Below, one piece after another: positions 8,609 to 17,511 of a stretch of DNA of 64,000 nucleotides; position 1 is the first letter of the stretch; every line of letters starts with the position of its first letter. Source of the DNA: Candidatus Mediterraneibacter pullicola. Its GTDB lineage: Bacteria > Bacillota > Clostridia > Lachnospirales > Lachnospiraceae. The position numbers and the translations under genes are program-made. Location of the stretch: the NCBI GenBank assembly GCA_019117065.1, contig DXAK01000033.1, forward strand, positions 1 through 64,000, read 5' to 3'. The notes under the pieces are model-generated. The model saw only the letters and a list, made by a program, of their open reading frames with translations, searched no databases and was not told where the DNA came from.

Positions 8609-10186
8609 TTAGTACACCTCCTTGGACATGACATGGATATCTTCAGGGAAGAAGGTCAGCCCGACCTCTTTGCCCTCCTCAGAATAATCCGTCGTATGAA
8701 CCTTAAACTCCCGCCCTGTCGTAGAGAACGTGATACGGTACACACCCTCCTTGACATTTTCCGGCTCAAAGTCATAATCCACATTGATATCCACACTCTG
8801 GTCTTCATTGCTCAATTTCCACCCCTGCGCGCCGGCCCATGTCTTAAGATCTGTATCCAGAGCCTGAGACTCTGTGATCTCATCTACTGTCTTAAAGAAA
8901 TTAAACGCCATGACAGCCTCATTTGCTTTTTCATTCTTTACAAAAGGCTGGTCAACCACAAAAATAGTGCGCTCCACCTTTGTCCCACCGGCCGTGGCGA
9001 ATATTACCGGATACTGTCCTTCTTCCGGCGTAAGCTCGTACTCAATCTTTGCGATGGAAATGTATTCGTCCGTCCCCGGATCCCATGCCTGTGCGTTCGC
9101 CAGCGCGATGATCTCCTTGTCGTCCAGCCCCTCAACATCATCAATATCCACATAGAAATCATTGGCGCTGATCATCTCTTTACCGTCCTCGCTCGCCACG
9201 TCTTGATTCTTGATGACGCGCATATTAACCGTAACGCTCGTTCCGGGCACGGTTTCCACCATAATTTCATAGTGCACTCCTTTAAACAGCACGCTTTTCA
9301 CCTCTCCGGTCATCTTACCGTCCTTCACATCTACAATGTCAATATCCTCAGGACGGATAACCACATCAACAGGTTCATTCTCATGGAACCCAAAATCCAC
9401 ACAGTCAAATGTGATGTCGTCAAAGCGCACTTTGTAATCCTTGGGCATGACGCCCGGGAGGATGTTACTCTCGCCGATAAAGTTCGCCACGAAACGGTTC
9501 GCAGGCTCATTGTAAATATCCTCCGGCGATCCCACCTGCTGGATCTCTCCATTCTTCATGACAACGATCTTGTCCGACATGGTGAGCGCCTCTTCTTGAT
9601 CGTGAGTGACAAAAATAAAGGTGATTCCTACTTCCTGCTGGATCCGTTTCAGCTCGTACTGCATCTCTTTGCGCAGCTTTAAGTCCAGCGCAGCCAGAGG
9701 CTCGTCAAGAAGAAGTACTTTTGGCTCGTTTACAAGAGCTCTGGCGATCGCGACTCTCTGCTGCTGGCCGCCGGATAGAAGAGTGGTATTCTTATCCTCA
9801 TACCCCTCCAGACCGATGAGCTTTAACATCTTCATGACCTTTTGGTCAATGATGTCCTTGCTCATCTTCTTGATCTTCAGGCCGAACGCAATATTTTCGT
9901 ATACGCTCAGATGAGGGAACAAGGCATACTTCTGGAACACCGTGTTAAGCTCCCGTTCGTAGGGAGGTTTGCTGCTGATCTCCTCGCCGTCGAAGATCAC
10001 TTTCCCCTCGTCCGCATCCAAGAATCCCCCCAGAATCCGAAGCAGCGTTGTCTTGCCGCATCCGCTGGGTCCTAGCAAGGTCACAAACTCATTTTCATAA
10101 ATATCAAGGTTAACCCCCTTCAGAACGATCTGCCCGTCAAAGTTCTTCACAATACCTCTGAACTCAATCAGTTTCTTCTCTTCCAT
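8609..10186 (-). CDS. potA: Spermidine/putrescine ABC ATPase PotA with an inserted Ig-like repeat pair in its TOBE domain
   Basis: The track start (10219) is moved to the ATG at 10186, which has AAGGAGAGTGAAAAG before it; this gives 525 residues against roughly 350-370 for the family. The ATPase core is intact: Walker [11 protein letters not shown]-loop [10 protein letters not shown], signature [11 protein letters not shown], Walker [14 protein letters not shown]-loop VTHDQEEA. The TOBE region begins [12 protein letters not shown] and ends [25 protein letters not shown] as in ordinary PotA. Between these halves sit about 155-165 extra residues made of two related beta-rich units, each with an AQ(A/G)W core and a Y(P/R)(V/I)(I/T)F(A/S)T strand. 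Such units resemble bacterial Ig-like surface repeats, which is odd in a cytoplasmic subunit. Role: powers polyamine import with PotB/PotCD. Confidence 0.93.
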   Translation of the reverse strand: MEEKKLIEFRGIVKNFDGQIVLKGVNLDIYENEFVTLLGPSGCGKTTLLRILGGFLDADEGKVIFDGEEISSKPPYERELNTVFQKYALFPHLSVYENIAFGLKIKKMSKDIIDQKVMKMLKLIGLEGYEDKNTTLLSGGQQQRVAIARALVNEPKVLLLDEPLAALDLKLRKEMQYELKRIQQEVGITFIFVTHDQEEALTMSDKIVVMKNGEIQQVGSPEDIYNEPANRFVANFIGESNILPGVMPKDYKVRFDDITFDCVDFGFHENEPVDVVIRPEDIDIVDVKDGKMTGEVKSVLFKGVHYEIMVETVPGTSVTVNMRVIKNQDVASEDGKEMISANDFYVDIDDVEGLDDKEIIALANAQAWDPGTDEYISIAKIEYELTPEEGQYPVIFATAGGTKVERTIFVVDQPFVKNEKANEAVMAFNFFKTVDEITESQALDTDLKTWAGAQGWKLSNEDQSVDINVDYDFEPENVKEGVYRITFSTTGREFKVHTTDYSEEGKEVGLTFFPEDIHVMSKEVY

Positions 10187-10284
10187 CTTTTCACTCTCCT
10201 TATCCTTCTCTTTACACAAGCGTGCATCATACCCAAAAGGTTCTTATCCAATAGGAAATCCAAAAGACTTTCCTACTGATATGA

Positions 10285-10314
10285 AAAAGATCCGGATGCC
10301 TCTCTGCATCCGGA
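10285..10314 (-). terminator. Intrinsic terminator or attenuator in the potA leader
   Basis: On the minus strand a 9-bp perfect stem (TCCGGATGC / GCATCCGGA, 6-nt loop) is followed by TCTTTTTC. It lies about 100 nt upstream of the potA start. It can end the upstream two-component operon, or act as an attenuator within the potA leader if transcription starts near 10410. Confidence 0.7.
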
Positions 10315-10635
10315 CCTGTGTATTGCCGTCATATGTTCCTATCGCGTTATCATCATAGCCCGCCACGGGGCCTTATACATTCCGTATTCAGATAAAACAG
10401 ATATTGGACGTAGAGTCTATATAGCAAATATTTTTACTTTTACTACTCTTATTGACCGTTTCACAAGTTGCGTATGCATATGCACACCGGGGTTATAAAG
10501 TAACCAACTTATAAAATTTGAGCTTTTAACTCAATCAATAATGCAGCCTTCTGCTGCGTAAAATATTTGCATGGAGAACGTTCCAAATACCTGCTTTCCA
10601 TACATAGGGTATGGTAACACAGAACTTGCCGCAAT
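10315..10635 (-). promoter_or_regulatory. Long potA upstream region with candidate promoter and structured leader
   Basis: This stretch holds no convincing gene. On the minus strand an extended -10 (TGCTATATA, about 10421-10429) could start a leader of about 230 nt that includes a GC-rich hairpin (GCCCCGTGGCGGGC) and ends in the terminator at 10285-10314 before potA. A short hairpin GCAGC-CTTCT-GCTGC near 10544-10558 is a weaker terminator candidate for the histidine kinase gene. I could not match the leader to a riboswitch class I know. Confidence 0.4.
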
Positions 10636-13260
10636 TCAAGAAAAATCTATAAAGAACTTTTCTCTTGGAAATGTAATATCAACCTTGAACAGATCCCCGT
10701 CCAGATACAGTTCGAACTCGCCGCCCTGCATAGTCGTCAGGCTCTTGGCGATGGACAGCCCAAGCCCGCTTCCTTCCGTACTTCTAGAGATATCCCCTCG
10801 GATAAAGCGCTCTGTCAGCTCATCCGCCGAGAAATTCAGCTGCTGTTCGGATACATTTTTCAGGGAGAATCTCACCTTGTCCTCTGTTACTGTCAGATCT
10901 GCGTACACACGTGTTCCGGGCATAGCGTATTTCGCAGCGTTGCCGAATACATTTTCCAGCACACGCCACATCCGGCGTCCGTCCACCCGGATGACCGCCG
11001 CCTCTTGCGGCATATTGAGCACCACCGACAGATTCCTTGCGGCGAAGCGTTCTGCCAGTTCTCCTTCCGTCTGCTGAACCAATTCCCTCATATCCACATT
11101 CATATATTCAAGGGAAATATTCCCGCTGCTTACCTTGGAAGCCTCTACCACATCCTCTGTCAGTGTCTTCAGCCTCTGCGCCTTCGCTTCAAGAATATCC
11201 AAGTATCCCCTGATCTTCTCGTCTGCGATATCAGATCTCTTGAGAATATCCACGTAGTTGATGATAGAGGTCAGCGGTGTCTTGATATCATGAGACACAT
11301 TTGTGATCAGATCGGTGTTGAGCCGTTCATTTCTCATCGCTTCATCCACCGCCATATTCAGGCCGCTCCCAATGCCGTTGACCTTTTCCGCCAGTTCCCT
11401 GTCTCCTCCCCTCAGTCCGTCTAGGCCAATACGATACTCCAGATTTCCCGAGGCGATCTCTTCTATTCCTTTAATGATCTTTGTTTTCGCTATCGCCCTG
11501 TTAAGAACGAACCAGACAGCCACCACGTCCACAAGCAGCGTCACGAAAGCAAACGGAACTGTACGGACTAGGATTACCGCCCAGTGGATGAAGAGGAATC
11601 CCGCGCTCAATAAGATGGTTTTCATCGTTGACGACCGCGCCCTGATCACTCTTTTGCCGAAAGAAATCACCGCATAGGTCAGGCTCCCTTTCCACATGAT
11701 CTTTGCCTTAATCCTTCGGAACAAACTGATGTATCCGCCGAAGAAACACAGGAAGGTGAATACAGAGTATAAAAATACTTTGGCCACATCTGAGAAACCA
11801 AGCGCTATTGAAAACACTGCCGAATACATCTGGGAGATTCCTCCGTAATAATTGTAATAATACTCCACAGCATTTTGCAATTCTCTCCAGTTTCCCGCCA
11901 GATACCCGCTGCCAAGCACATACATAGTCGCAATAACCCACACACCGGTCACGGTCAGCGCGGCCGCTTCTGTTTTCCAGTGATCAAACGCCGTCAGATG
12001 TACTTCTTCGTCTTCTGGGCGTCTTCCGGCAGTTAATGCCAACCACACAGCCGATACAATCAAAACAGACGCGCCTATGACCAAACAGACCATAGAGGTT
12101 CTCAAAAGCGGAAGGTTCTTCTCATAAGCCACTTTCCCTTCGTATATTAAATCTTTGATAGGGTAGGTTGTATCAATGGCCACCGCAAAAATATTCTCCG
12201 CCCGCCTGCTTGTCTCCTGCCCCTTCACCATCTGCCACTCTCCTGTGGGAGATAGATTTAGATTAGTCTCAAAATCCTTGAGTTTGGGATATACAAAAAC
12301 ATATTTCACGTTGTCCCCGGATTTCATTTTTGAAAGATTAGCTTCCGCTTCTAAGTAATCCCCAAACGTACTTTTATTGGTTTCTACCTTTTTTGCCATC
12401 GTATCAATATAGAGGTAGGTCAGATTCGTGTTCCCTTCCGCCAGATACTCCCATCCGGACTGGTAGCTTTCATAGTCTTCATATATAGTTGCCAGAGTCA
12501 TCTCAAGCGCGTTGTAAACCGACGACAGCCTTCCGTTAAGCCATGGCGAGCCATTGATAATCTGAAGAAGGTTCTCCGCTCCCTGGGGAGCATATTTCTC
12601 CCGGAGGCTCTCGCCGAAATTCCAACAGTCAGTATATACTGTGACACCGTCCGCATCATAGATCGTCATATCTCTCGCCTCACCCGACGATGTAAAGGAA
12701 CCATTCTCCAGCTCACGCAAATACGATTCCTGATTCTGATCGGCAGGCTCATCATCAAACACCATATGAAATTCCCCACTGTCAAAAAGGGCGAAAAACT
12801 CTTCTAAATAATAGTAATAATACTCTCCGCCGGGTTTCTGACACACAATAACCTCGTTGTCATTGTAAAGGTCGTTTTCTCCTGTGTAAAAATCCTTACC
12901 CCAGTCTATCAGCTCATCCAGCGTATACCCGATGCCGTATGCCTTGCCGCCGTTACCGTTAAGATCCCGCGATCCCTCTCCGATATCAACCACTTTATCC
13001 GGATTATATGCCCCGTCCATCTCAAAAAACTGTTTCAACCGAAATTGCTGAAACACATCGCTGATAGAACTTTCCACTACCATATTAAAATCCGCTGACT
13101 CTTCGTAGGGTTCGTTTATGATTCGCATGATCTCCGCCGGATTGACCGTCCCAGCAAGAGTCGTCACCACGGCGAGAGACGTAAGGAATGAGGCTCCGCT
13201 GAGCACTCCCGCAATAAGAAGCGCTGCCTTTGTCACTGTCTTTCTATACCACTTGCTCAT
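10636..13260 (-). CDS. Large membrane sensor histidine kinase
   Basis: About 874 residues from the ATG at 13260; the track start is a TTG five codons earlier, and GGAAGGGAG precedes the ATG. One membrane helix near residues 15-35 is followed by a large extracytoplasmic domain (about 40-390) rich in Asp, Tyr and Asn, with no motif I recognise. Several further helices follow (about 395-600). The catalytic core has the phosphoacceptor NVSHDIKTPLTSIINYVDIL near residue 650 and an ATPase domain with N-box VLENVFGNAAKYA and G-box GSGLGLSIAKSL. It pairs with the response regulator encoded 33 nt upstream. Signal unknown. The neighbouring potABCD operon is a possible but unproven target. Confidence 0.92.
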   Translation of the reverse strand: MSKWYRKTVTKAALLIAGVLSGASFLTSLAVVTTLAGTVNPAEIMRIINEPYEESADFNMVVESSISDVFQQFRLKQFFEMDGAYNPDKVVDIGEGSRDLNGNGGKAYGIGYTLDELIDWGKDFYTGENDLYNDNEVIVCQKPGGEYYYYYLEEFFALFDSGEFHMVFDDEPADQNQESYLRELENGSFTSSGEARDMTIYDADGVTVYTDCWNFGESLREKYAPQGAENLLQIINGSPWLNGRLSSVYNALEMTLATIYEDYESYQSGWEYLAEGNTNLTYLYIDTMAKKVETNKSTFGDYLEAEANLSKMKSGDNVKYVFVYPKLKDFETNLNLSPTGEWQMVKGQETSRRAENIFAVAIDTTYPIKDLIYEGKVAYEKNLPLLRTSMVCLVIGASVLIVSAVWLALTAGRRPEDEEVHLTAFDHWKTEAAALTVTGVWVIATMYVLGSGYLAGNWRELQNAVEYYYNYYGGISQMYSAVFSIALGFSDVAKVFLYSVFTFLCFFGGYISLFRRIKAKIMWKGSLTYAVISFGKRVIRARSSTMKTILLSAGFLFIHWAVILVRTVPFAFVTLLVDVVAVWFVLNRAIAKTKIIKGIEEIASGNLEYRIGLDGLRGGDRELAEKVNGIGSGLNMAVDEAMRNERLNTDLITNVSHDIKTPLTSIINYVDILKRSDIADEKIRGYLDILEAKAQRLKTLTEDVVEASKVSSGNISLEYMNVDMRELVQQTEGELAERFAARNLSVVLNMPQEAAVIRVDGRRMWRVLENVFGNAAKYAMPGTRVYADLTVTEDKVRFSLKNVSEQQLNFSADELTERFIRGDISRSTEGSGLGLSIAKSLTTMQGGEFELYLDGDLFKVDITFPREKFFIDFS

Positions 13261-13293
13261 AATGCTCCCTTCCAACTGATTCCTGCTGCCGTT

Positions 13294-13995
13294 TTATTTC
13301 TTCTCAATCTTATAGCCGACTCCCCACACGACCTTCAGATAACGCGGCTCTTTGGGGTTGATCTCGATTTTCTCCCGGATATGCCTGATATGTACTGCCA
13401 CCGTGTTATCCGCCCCAATGGCTTCTTCGTTCCAGATAGATTCGTAGATCTGATTGATAGAGAATACTCTTCCCTGATTCTTCATAAGCAGAAGCAAAAT
13501 GTTATACTCAATGGGCGTCAGTTTCACGTATTCTCCGTCCACAGTCACTTCTTTCAGATCATCATTGATCCTCAATCCGCCCACTTCGTACACATGGTAT
13601 GTCTCTTCCTTCGTCGTTCCACCCAATTCCGTATATCTGCGGAGCTGTGATTTTACTCTTGCCACAAGCTCCAGCGGGCTGAATGGTTTTGATACATAGT
13701 CGTCAGCCCCCACGTTAAGTCCTAGAATCTTATCCGCATCTTCAGATTTTGCCGACAGGATAATGATTGGGATGCTGTTTTTCTCCCGAATCTTCAAGGT
13801 AGCCCGGATCCCGTCCAGTCGTGGCATCATCACATCCAGTATCAGAAGGTGCACGTCTTCCTTTTCGAGAATATCCAGAGCTTCTATCCCATCATACGCT
13901 TTAAGGATATGGTATCCCTCCTGCGTCAGATATATTTCAATCGCCTCTACAATTTCTTTGTCATCATCGCACACAAGTATGTTGTACATATTCAT
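13294..13995 (-). CDS. OmpR/PhoB-family response regulator
   Basis: The track ORF begins at 14058, but GGGAGGTGGCG precedes the ATG at 13995 and the receiver domain starts two codons later (MYNILVCDDDKEI). This gives 233 residues. The receiver domain has the acidic pair DDD, the phosphoacceptor in LLILDVMMPRLDG, the conserved Ser/Thr in IIILSAKSED and the Lys in DDYVSKPFSP. The C-terminal winged-helix DNA-binding domain contains LTPIEYNILLLLMKNQGRVFS and ends VVWGVGYKIEKK. It is encoded upstream of, and presumably co-transcribed with, the histidine kinase gene. It probably controls its own operon and nearby genes; no operator was identified. Confidence 0.95.
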   Translation of the reverse strand: MNMYNILVCDDDKEIVEAIEIYLTQEGYHILKAYDGIEALDILEKEDVHLLILDVMMPRLDGIRATLKIREKNSIPIIILSAKSEDADKILGLNVGADDYVSKPFSPLELVARVKSQLRRYTELGGTTKEETYHVYEVGGLRINDDLKEVTVDGEYVKLTPIEYNILLLLMKNQGRVFSINQIYESIWNEEAIGADNTVAVHIRHIREKIEINPKEPRYLKVVWGVGYKIEKK

Positions 13996-14245
13996 CGCCA
14001 CCTCCCACATTATCACTTTACAGTATACATGATACGGGAAAATTTTTAAGAGGAGCAAGGAAAAATCTTATGAAATTTTTAAAATATACCGGGATATCAT
14101 GGCAAAAAATACCGTTCGTATTAAAACAGAACTTTGATCTGCAAGAAAGAAAAGAGGCTGGTACTATGGTTACATGTAGTGATTTGTTCACTTTTGTTAT
14201 TATGCCGCGTTCTGCCATAACATTGATTATTGCAACTTTCAGACA
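13996..14245. other. Intergenic stretch upstream of the response regulator, no gene seen
   Basis: Between the regulator start and the sugar-kinase terminator. The 113-residue minus ORF at 14018-14359 has no ribosome binding site or recognisable composition and overlaps the terminator, so it is not called. A -10-like TATACT lies near 14020-14025 on the minus strand, but its -35 is weak. Confidence 0.5.
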
Positions 14246-14287
14246 CAAAAAATAGTGCCCCGCCCTACAAAGTGTGGCACTATTTTT
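14246..14287 (-). terminator. Terminator of the sugar kinase/isomerase operon
   Basis: A 12-bp perfect stem, AAAAATAGTGCC / GGCACTATTTTT, with a 16-nt loop. A/T runs on both sides mean it could work in both directions. It lies about 120 nt downstream of the kinase stop on the minus strand. Confidence 0.8.
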
Positions 14288-14407
14288 AGTACTAACTTGC
14301 CGGCGGTCAGGTATACTCTGACTAACGGCTCTCTTGTTAAATTCATTACATAAGCACATTTACATTTTGTCAAGACCGGAAAGGAGGCAAGTAAATTCCC
14401 GAATATC

Positions 14408-15865
14408 TCAGAACATCCCCTTAAGCGCCGGATAGAACTTTCGGAACTTCTGATAGCATTCCTCATACTTTGCCACGAGTCCGGGTTCTGGCTCTTCCGT
14501 CGCGGTTACTTTCACAAGCTGTCTTGCGGCCTCTTCCACAGATGGAAATACTCCGCATCCCACCGCCGCAAGGATCGCCGCTCCATATCCGGGCCCCTCC
14601 TCACTCTCGATGATATCTACTTTCATATTCATCACATTGGCAATAATCTTTCTCCACAAGGGGCTTTTTGCGCCTCCTCCGCATATCTTTGTGCGCGCAG
14701 GATTCACCCCGGTTGTTCTTGCAGCCTCGAGAGAATCCCGAAGTCCAAAGGCAACTCCCTCCAACACAGCGAGAGTCATCTCCTTCCTTGTTGTATTCAT
14801 GCCCATCCCAATAAACGCCGCTCTCGCCTCAGGATCATTATGGGGAGAGCGCTCTCCCATCAGATAAGGCAGATAGAAGACACGGTTTTCTCCTAGTTCT
14901 GTAATATTCTTTTGCTCCCCGGAGTAATCCGATGTCCTTAAGATATCATCCATCCACCATTTGTTGCAGGACGCCGCACTGAGCATGCAGCCCATAAGGT
15001 GGTAGTTTCCGTCGGCATGGGCAAAAGAATGAAGAGCATTATGCCCGTCTACACCGAACTTCCCACTGGATATAAACAGGGTTCCCGATGTCCCCAGACT
15101 AATATTGCATGCTCCGTCTCCCACCGTCGCTGTCCCGACTGCTGCCGCGGCATTGTCCCCTGCGCCCGCGGCGATTTTCACACCATCCGGCAGGTCAAGC
15201 TCTCTGGCGGCTTCTTCCTTCAGAGTGCCTGTGATCTCCCAGCTCTCATACAATTTGGGAAGCTGTTCCTCTGTGATACCGCAGATCTCCAGCATTTCTT
15301 TCGACCAGCACTTATGTTCCACATCAAGGAGCAGCGTCCCCGAAGCGTCTGAATAATCTGTGCTGAATTCCCCGGACAGCTTATACGCCAGATAGTCTTT
15401 CGGCAGCATGATTTTTTTGATCCGCGCAAAATTCTCCGGCTCATTTTCCCTCATCCAAATAAGCTTCGGCGCCGTAAACCCGGCAAACGCAATATTGGCC
15501 GTATATTTGGATAGATTTTTCTTTCCAACCACATTGTTGAGATATTCCACTTGTTTTCCCGTACGCCCGTCATTCCACAAGATCGCCGGGCGGATCACGC
15601 AATCATTTTCATCTAAAGCCACCAGTCCGTGCATCTGACCTCCGAAGCTGATCCCCTTTATCTGTGACCTGTCACACTCAGATGTCAGTTCCCTGATTCC
15701 CTCCACGCTCTGTTTATACCAATCCTCCGGGCTCTGCTCAGACCATCCGGGCTGCGGGAAATACAGCGGATACTCTTTGGAAACAATCTTATGGATATTT
15801 CCATTTTCATCCATCAACAGCAGCTTCACGGCGGATGTCCCTAAATCTATCCCTATAAAATACAT
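14408..15865 (-). CDS. xylB: FGGY-family carbohydrate kinase, xylulokinase-like
   Basis: 485 residues from the ATG at 15865, which follows GGAGGGCAAAT; the track start 10 codons earlier is unsupported. The N-terminal phosphate-binding loop is FIGIDLGTSAVKLLLMDENG. GISFGGQMHGLVALDE and PAILWNDGRT are XylB-like active-site segments (the MHG and the catalytic Asp region). The C-terminal ATPase motif is KICGGGAKSPLWRKIIANV. Family role: ATP-dependent phosphorylation of a ketopentose, usually D-xylulose. It lies 43 nt downstream of an L-fucose/L-arabinose-type isomerase gene, so the pair converts an aldose to a ketose phosphate. The true substrate could be a pentose other than xylose. Confidence 0.87.
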   Translation of the reverse strand: MYFIGIDLGTSAVKLLLMDENGNIHKIVSKEYPLYFPQPGWSEQSPEDWYKQSVEGIRELTSECDRSQIKGISFGGQMHGLVALDENDCVIRPAILWNDGRTGKQVEYLNNVVGKKNLSKYTANIAFAGFTAPKLIWMRENEPENFARIKKIMLPKDYLAYKLSGEFSTDYSDASGTLLLDVEHKCWSKEMLEICGITEEQLPKLYESWEITGTLKEEAARELDLPDGVKIAAGAGDNAAAAVGTATVGDGACNISLGTSGTLFISSGKFGVDGHNALHSFAHADGNYHLMGCMLSAASCNKWWMDDILRTSDYSGEQKNITELGENRVFYLPYLMGERSPHNDPEARAAFIGMGMNTTRKEMTLAVLEGVAFGLRDSLEAARTTGVNPARTKICGGGAKSPLWRKIIANVMNMKVDIIESEEGPGYGAAILAAVGCGVFPSVEEAARQLVKVTATEEPEPGLVAKYEECYQKFRKFYPALKGMF

Positions 15866-15908
15866 ATTTGCCCTCCTGCCAAAGGAACCTCGCATTACAG
15901 CTTCCTAA

Positions 15909-17393
15909 TTATCCCCATGGATTTTCCGTAGGATATCTCACTTCTTTCGGCTGATTGTAGCCGATCTCATCAACCGGCACGCCGATATATTTAAACACTT
16001 CAAACAGTTCCTTTCCAAAATGCCCGAACGCAACCGCTCCGTGATGCGGGTAATTCTTCTCAATCAGCACGTGACGGTAGAAGCGTCCCATTTCCGAAAT
16101 TGCAAAAACACCGATAGATCCAAAGGACTTGGTCGCCACAGGAAGCACTTCCCCTTGAGCGACATACGCTCGCAGAATATTGTCCGACGTACTCTGCAGA
16201 CGGAAGAACGTAATATCTCCGGGCACAATATCCCCCTCCAATGTTCCCTGTGTTACTTCCTCGGGCAGTGTTCTTGCCATGATCATCTGGTATTTCATCT
16301 CACAGAAGGACAGCTTCGAAGACGCCGTATTTCCGCAGTGGAATCCCATAAAGGTATCTTTCTGGGTATATGGGAATTTCCCCTCGATACTCTCCTTGTA
16401 CATATCCGCCGGAACGGTATTGTTAATATCAAGCAGTGTCACCGTATCCTGACTTACAACTGTTCCGATAAATTCGCTTAAACATCCATAGATATCCACC
16501 TCGCAGGATACCGGAATCCCCTGTGCGGTCAGACGGCTGTTCACATAACAGGGGACAAATCCGAACTGTGTCTGGAATGCAGGCCAGCATTTACCCGCGA
16601 TGGCAACATATTTTCTATAACCTCTGTGCTCCTTAACCCAATCCTTCAGTGTGACCTCGTACTGCGCCAGCTTTGCCAGAATCTCTGGTTTCTTATTGCC
16701 TGTTCCTAGCTCTGCTTCCATTTCGGCTACCACAGCCGGGATTCTCTCATCTCCTGCATGTTTGTTATACGCCTCGAAAAGATCCAGCTCGGAATTTTCT
16801 TCGATCTCCACCCCGATATTGTAAAGCTGCTGGATCGGGGCATTGCATGCCAAGAAATTCAGTGGTCTTGGACCAAAACTGATGATTTTCAGGTTGTTAA
16901 GCCCCACAACGGTTCTTGCAATCGGCTCAAACTCATGAATCATATCCGCGCACTCTTCCGCTGTCCCAACCGGGTATTCTGGTATGTACGCCCGGACGCC
17001 GCGCAGTTTCAGGTTGTAGCTTGCATTGAGCATGCCGCAGTATGCGTCGCCGCGCCCCTGTACCAGATCATTCTGGCTTTCCTCTGCCGCTGCAATAAAC
17101 ATTTTCGGACCGTCAAAATGCTTTGCCAGCAATGTCTCCGATATCTCCGGTCCGAAATTGCCCAAATAGACAACAAGCGCGTTGCATCCCGCTTTCTTAA
17201 TATCCTCAAGCGCCTGTACCATATGAATCTCACTTTCCACAATACAAATCGGGCACTCATAGACCGTACCCTCTCCGTATTTTTTTGTGTAGGCATCAAT
17301 CAATGCTTTTCTTCTGTTCACGGAAAGGCTCTCTGGGAAGCAATCTCTGCTCACCGCCACAACTCCGATCTTTAATTCCGGCATATTATTCAT
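15909..17393 (-). CDS. L-fucose/L-arabinose isomerase family protein
   Basis: 494 residues. The fold begins LKIGVVAVSRDCFPESL and has VVYLGNFGPE, EVDIYGCLSEFIG and FHCGNTASSKL, which resemble the metal- and substrate-binding segments of the L-fucose isomerase superfamily. Family role: Mn-dependent aldose-ketose isomerisation in the cytoplasm. The partner kinase downstream and the AraC regulator upstream make this a small sugar-use operon. No dedicated transporter is nearby, so the sugar must enter through another system or arise inside the cell. I cannot tell the substrate (D-arabinose, L-fucose, L-arabinose or D-xylose) from the sequence. The start has an AGAGAGGG site upstream. Confidence 0.85.
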   Translation of the reverse strand: MNNMPELKIGVVAVSRDCFPESLSVNRRKALIDAYTKKYGEGTVYECPICIVESEIHMVQALEDIKKAGCNALVVYLGNFGPEISETLLAKHFDGPKMFIAAAEESQNDLVQGRGDAYCGMLNASYNLKLRGVRAYIPEYPVGTAEECADMIHEFEPIARTVVGLNNLKIISFGPRPLNFLACNAPIQQLYNIGVEIEENSELDLFEAYNKHAGDERIPAVVAEMEAELGTGNKKPEILAKLAQYEVTLKDWVKEHRGYRKYVAIAGKCWPAFQTQFGFVPCYVNSRLTAQGIPVSCEVDIYGCLSEFIGTVVSQDTVTLLDINNTVPADMYKESIEGKFPYTQKDTFMGFHCGNTASSKLSFCEMKYQMIMARTLPEEVTQGTLEGDIVPGDITFFRLQSTSDNILRAYVAQGEVLPVATKSFGSIGVFAISEMGRFYRHVLIEKNYPHHGAVAFGHFGKELFEVFKYIGVPVDEIGYNQPKEVRYPTENPWG

Positions 17394-17423
17394 AGTACTG
17401 ACCCTCTCTTTCTTAATCTAAAA

Positions 17424-17452
17424 CGGAGCATTCCTATTATTGTCATGCTCCG
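17424..17452 (-). terminator. Hairpin between the araC-type gene and the isomerase gene
   Basis: 8-bp stem CGGAGCAT / ATGCTCCG with a 13-nt loop, followed on the minus strand by TTTTAGATT. The T-run is weak, so it may be a partial terminator or a leader structure of the isomerase transcript. Confidence 0.5.
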
Positions 17453-17459
17453 CATTACA

Positions 17460-17480
17460 TTGATAAGGTCATTTTATCAA
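17460..17480. promoter_or_regulatory. Candidate operator: TTGATAA inverted repeat
   Basis: Perfect 7-bp arms TTGATAA / TTATCAA separated by 7 nt, located about 70-90 nt upstream of the isomerase start and just after the AraC-type gene. The position suits a regulator binding site; which protein binds is unknown. Confidence 0.4.
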
Positions 17481-17511
17481 CTTATTATCCTAATTTCGAC
17501 CAAATATTTAG

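Noticed and set aside
8591-9682. 363-codon plus-strand ORF
   Set aside because: Antisense to potA, whose motifs are unambiguous.
14018-14359. 113-codon minus ORF upstream of the response regulator
   Set aside because: No ribosome binding site, odd composition, and it overlaps the terminator at 14246-14287.
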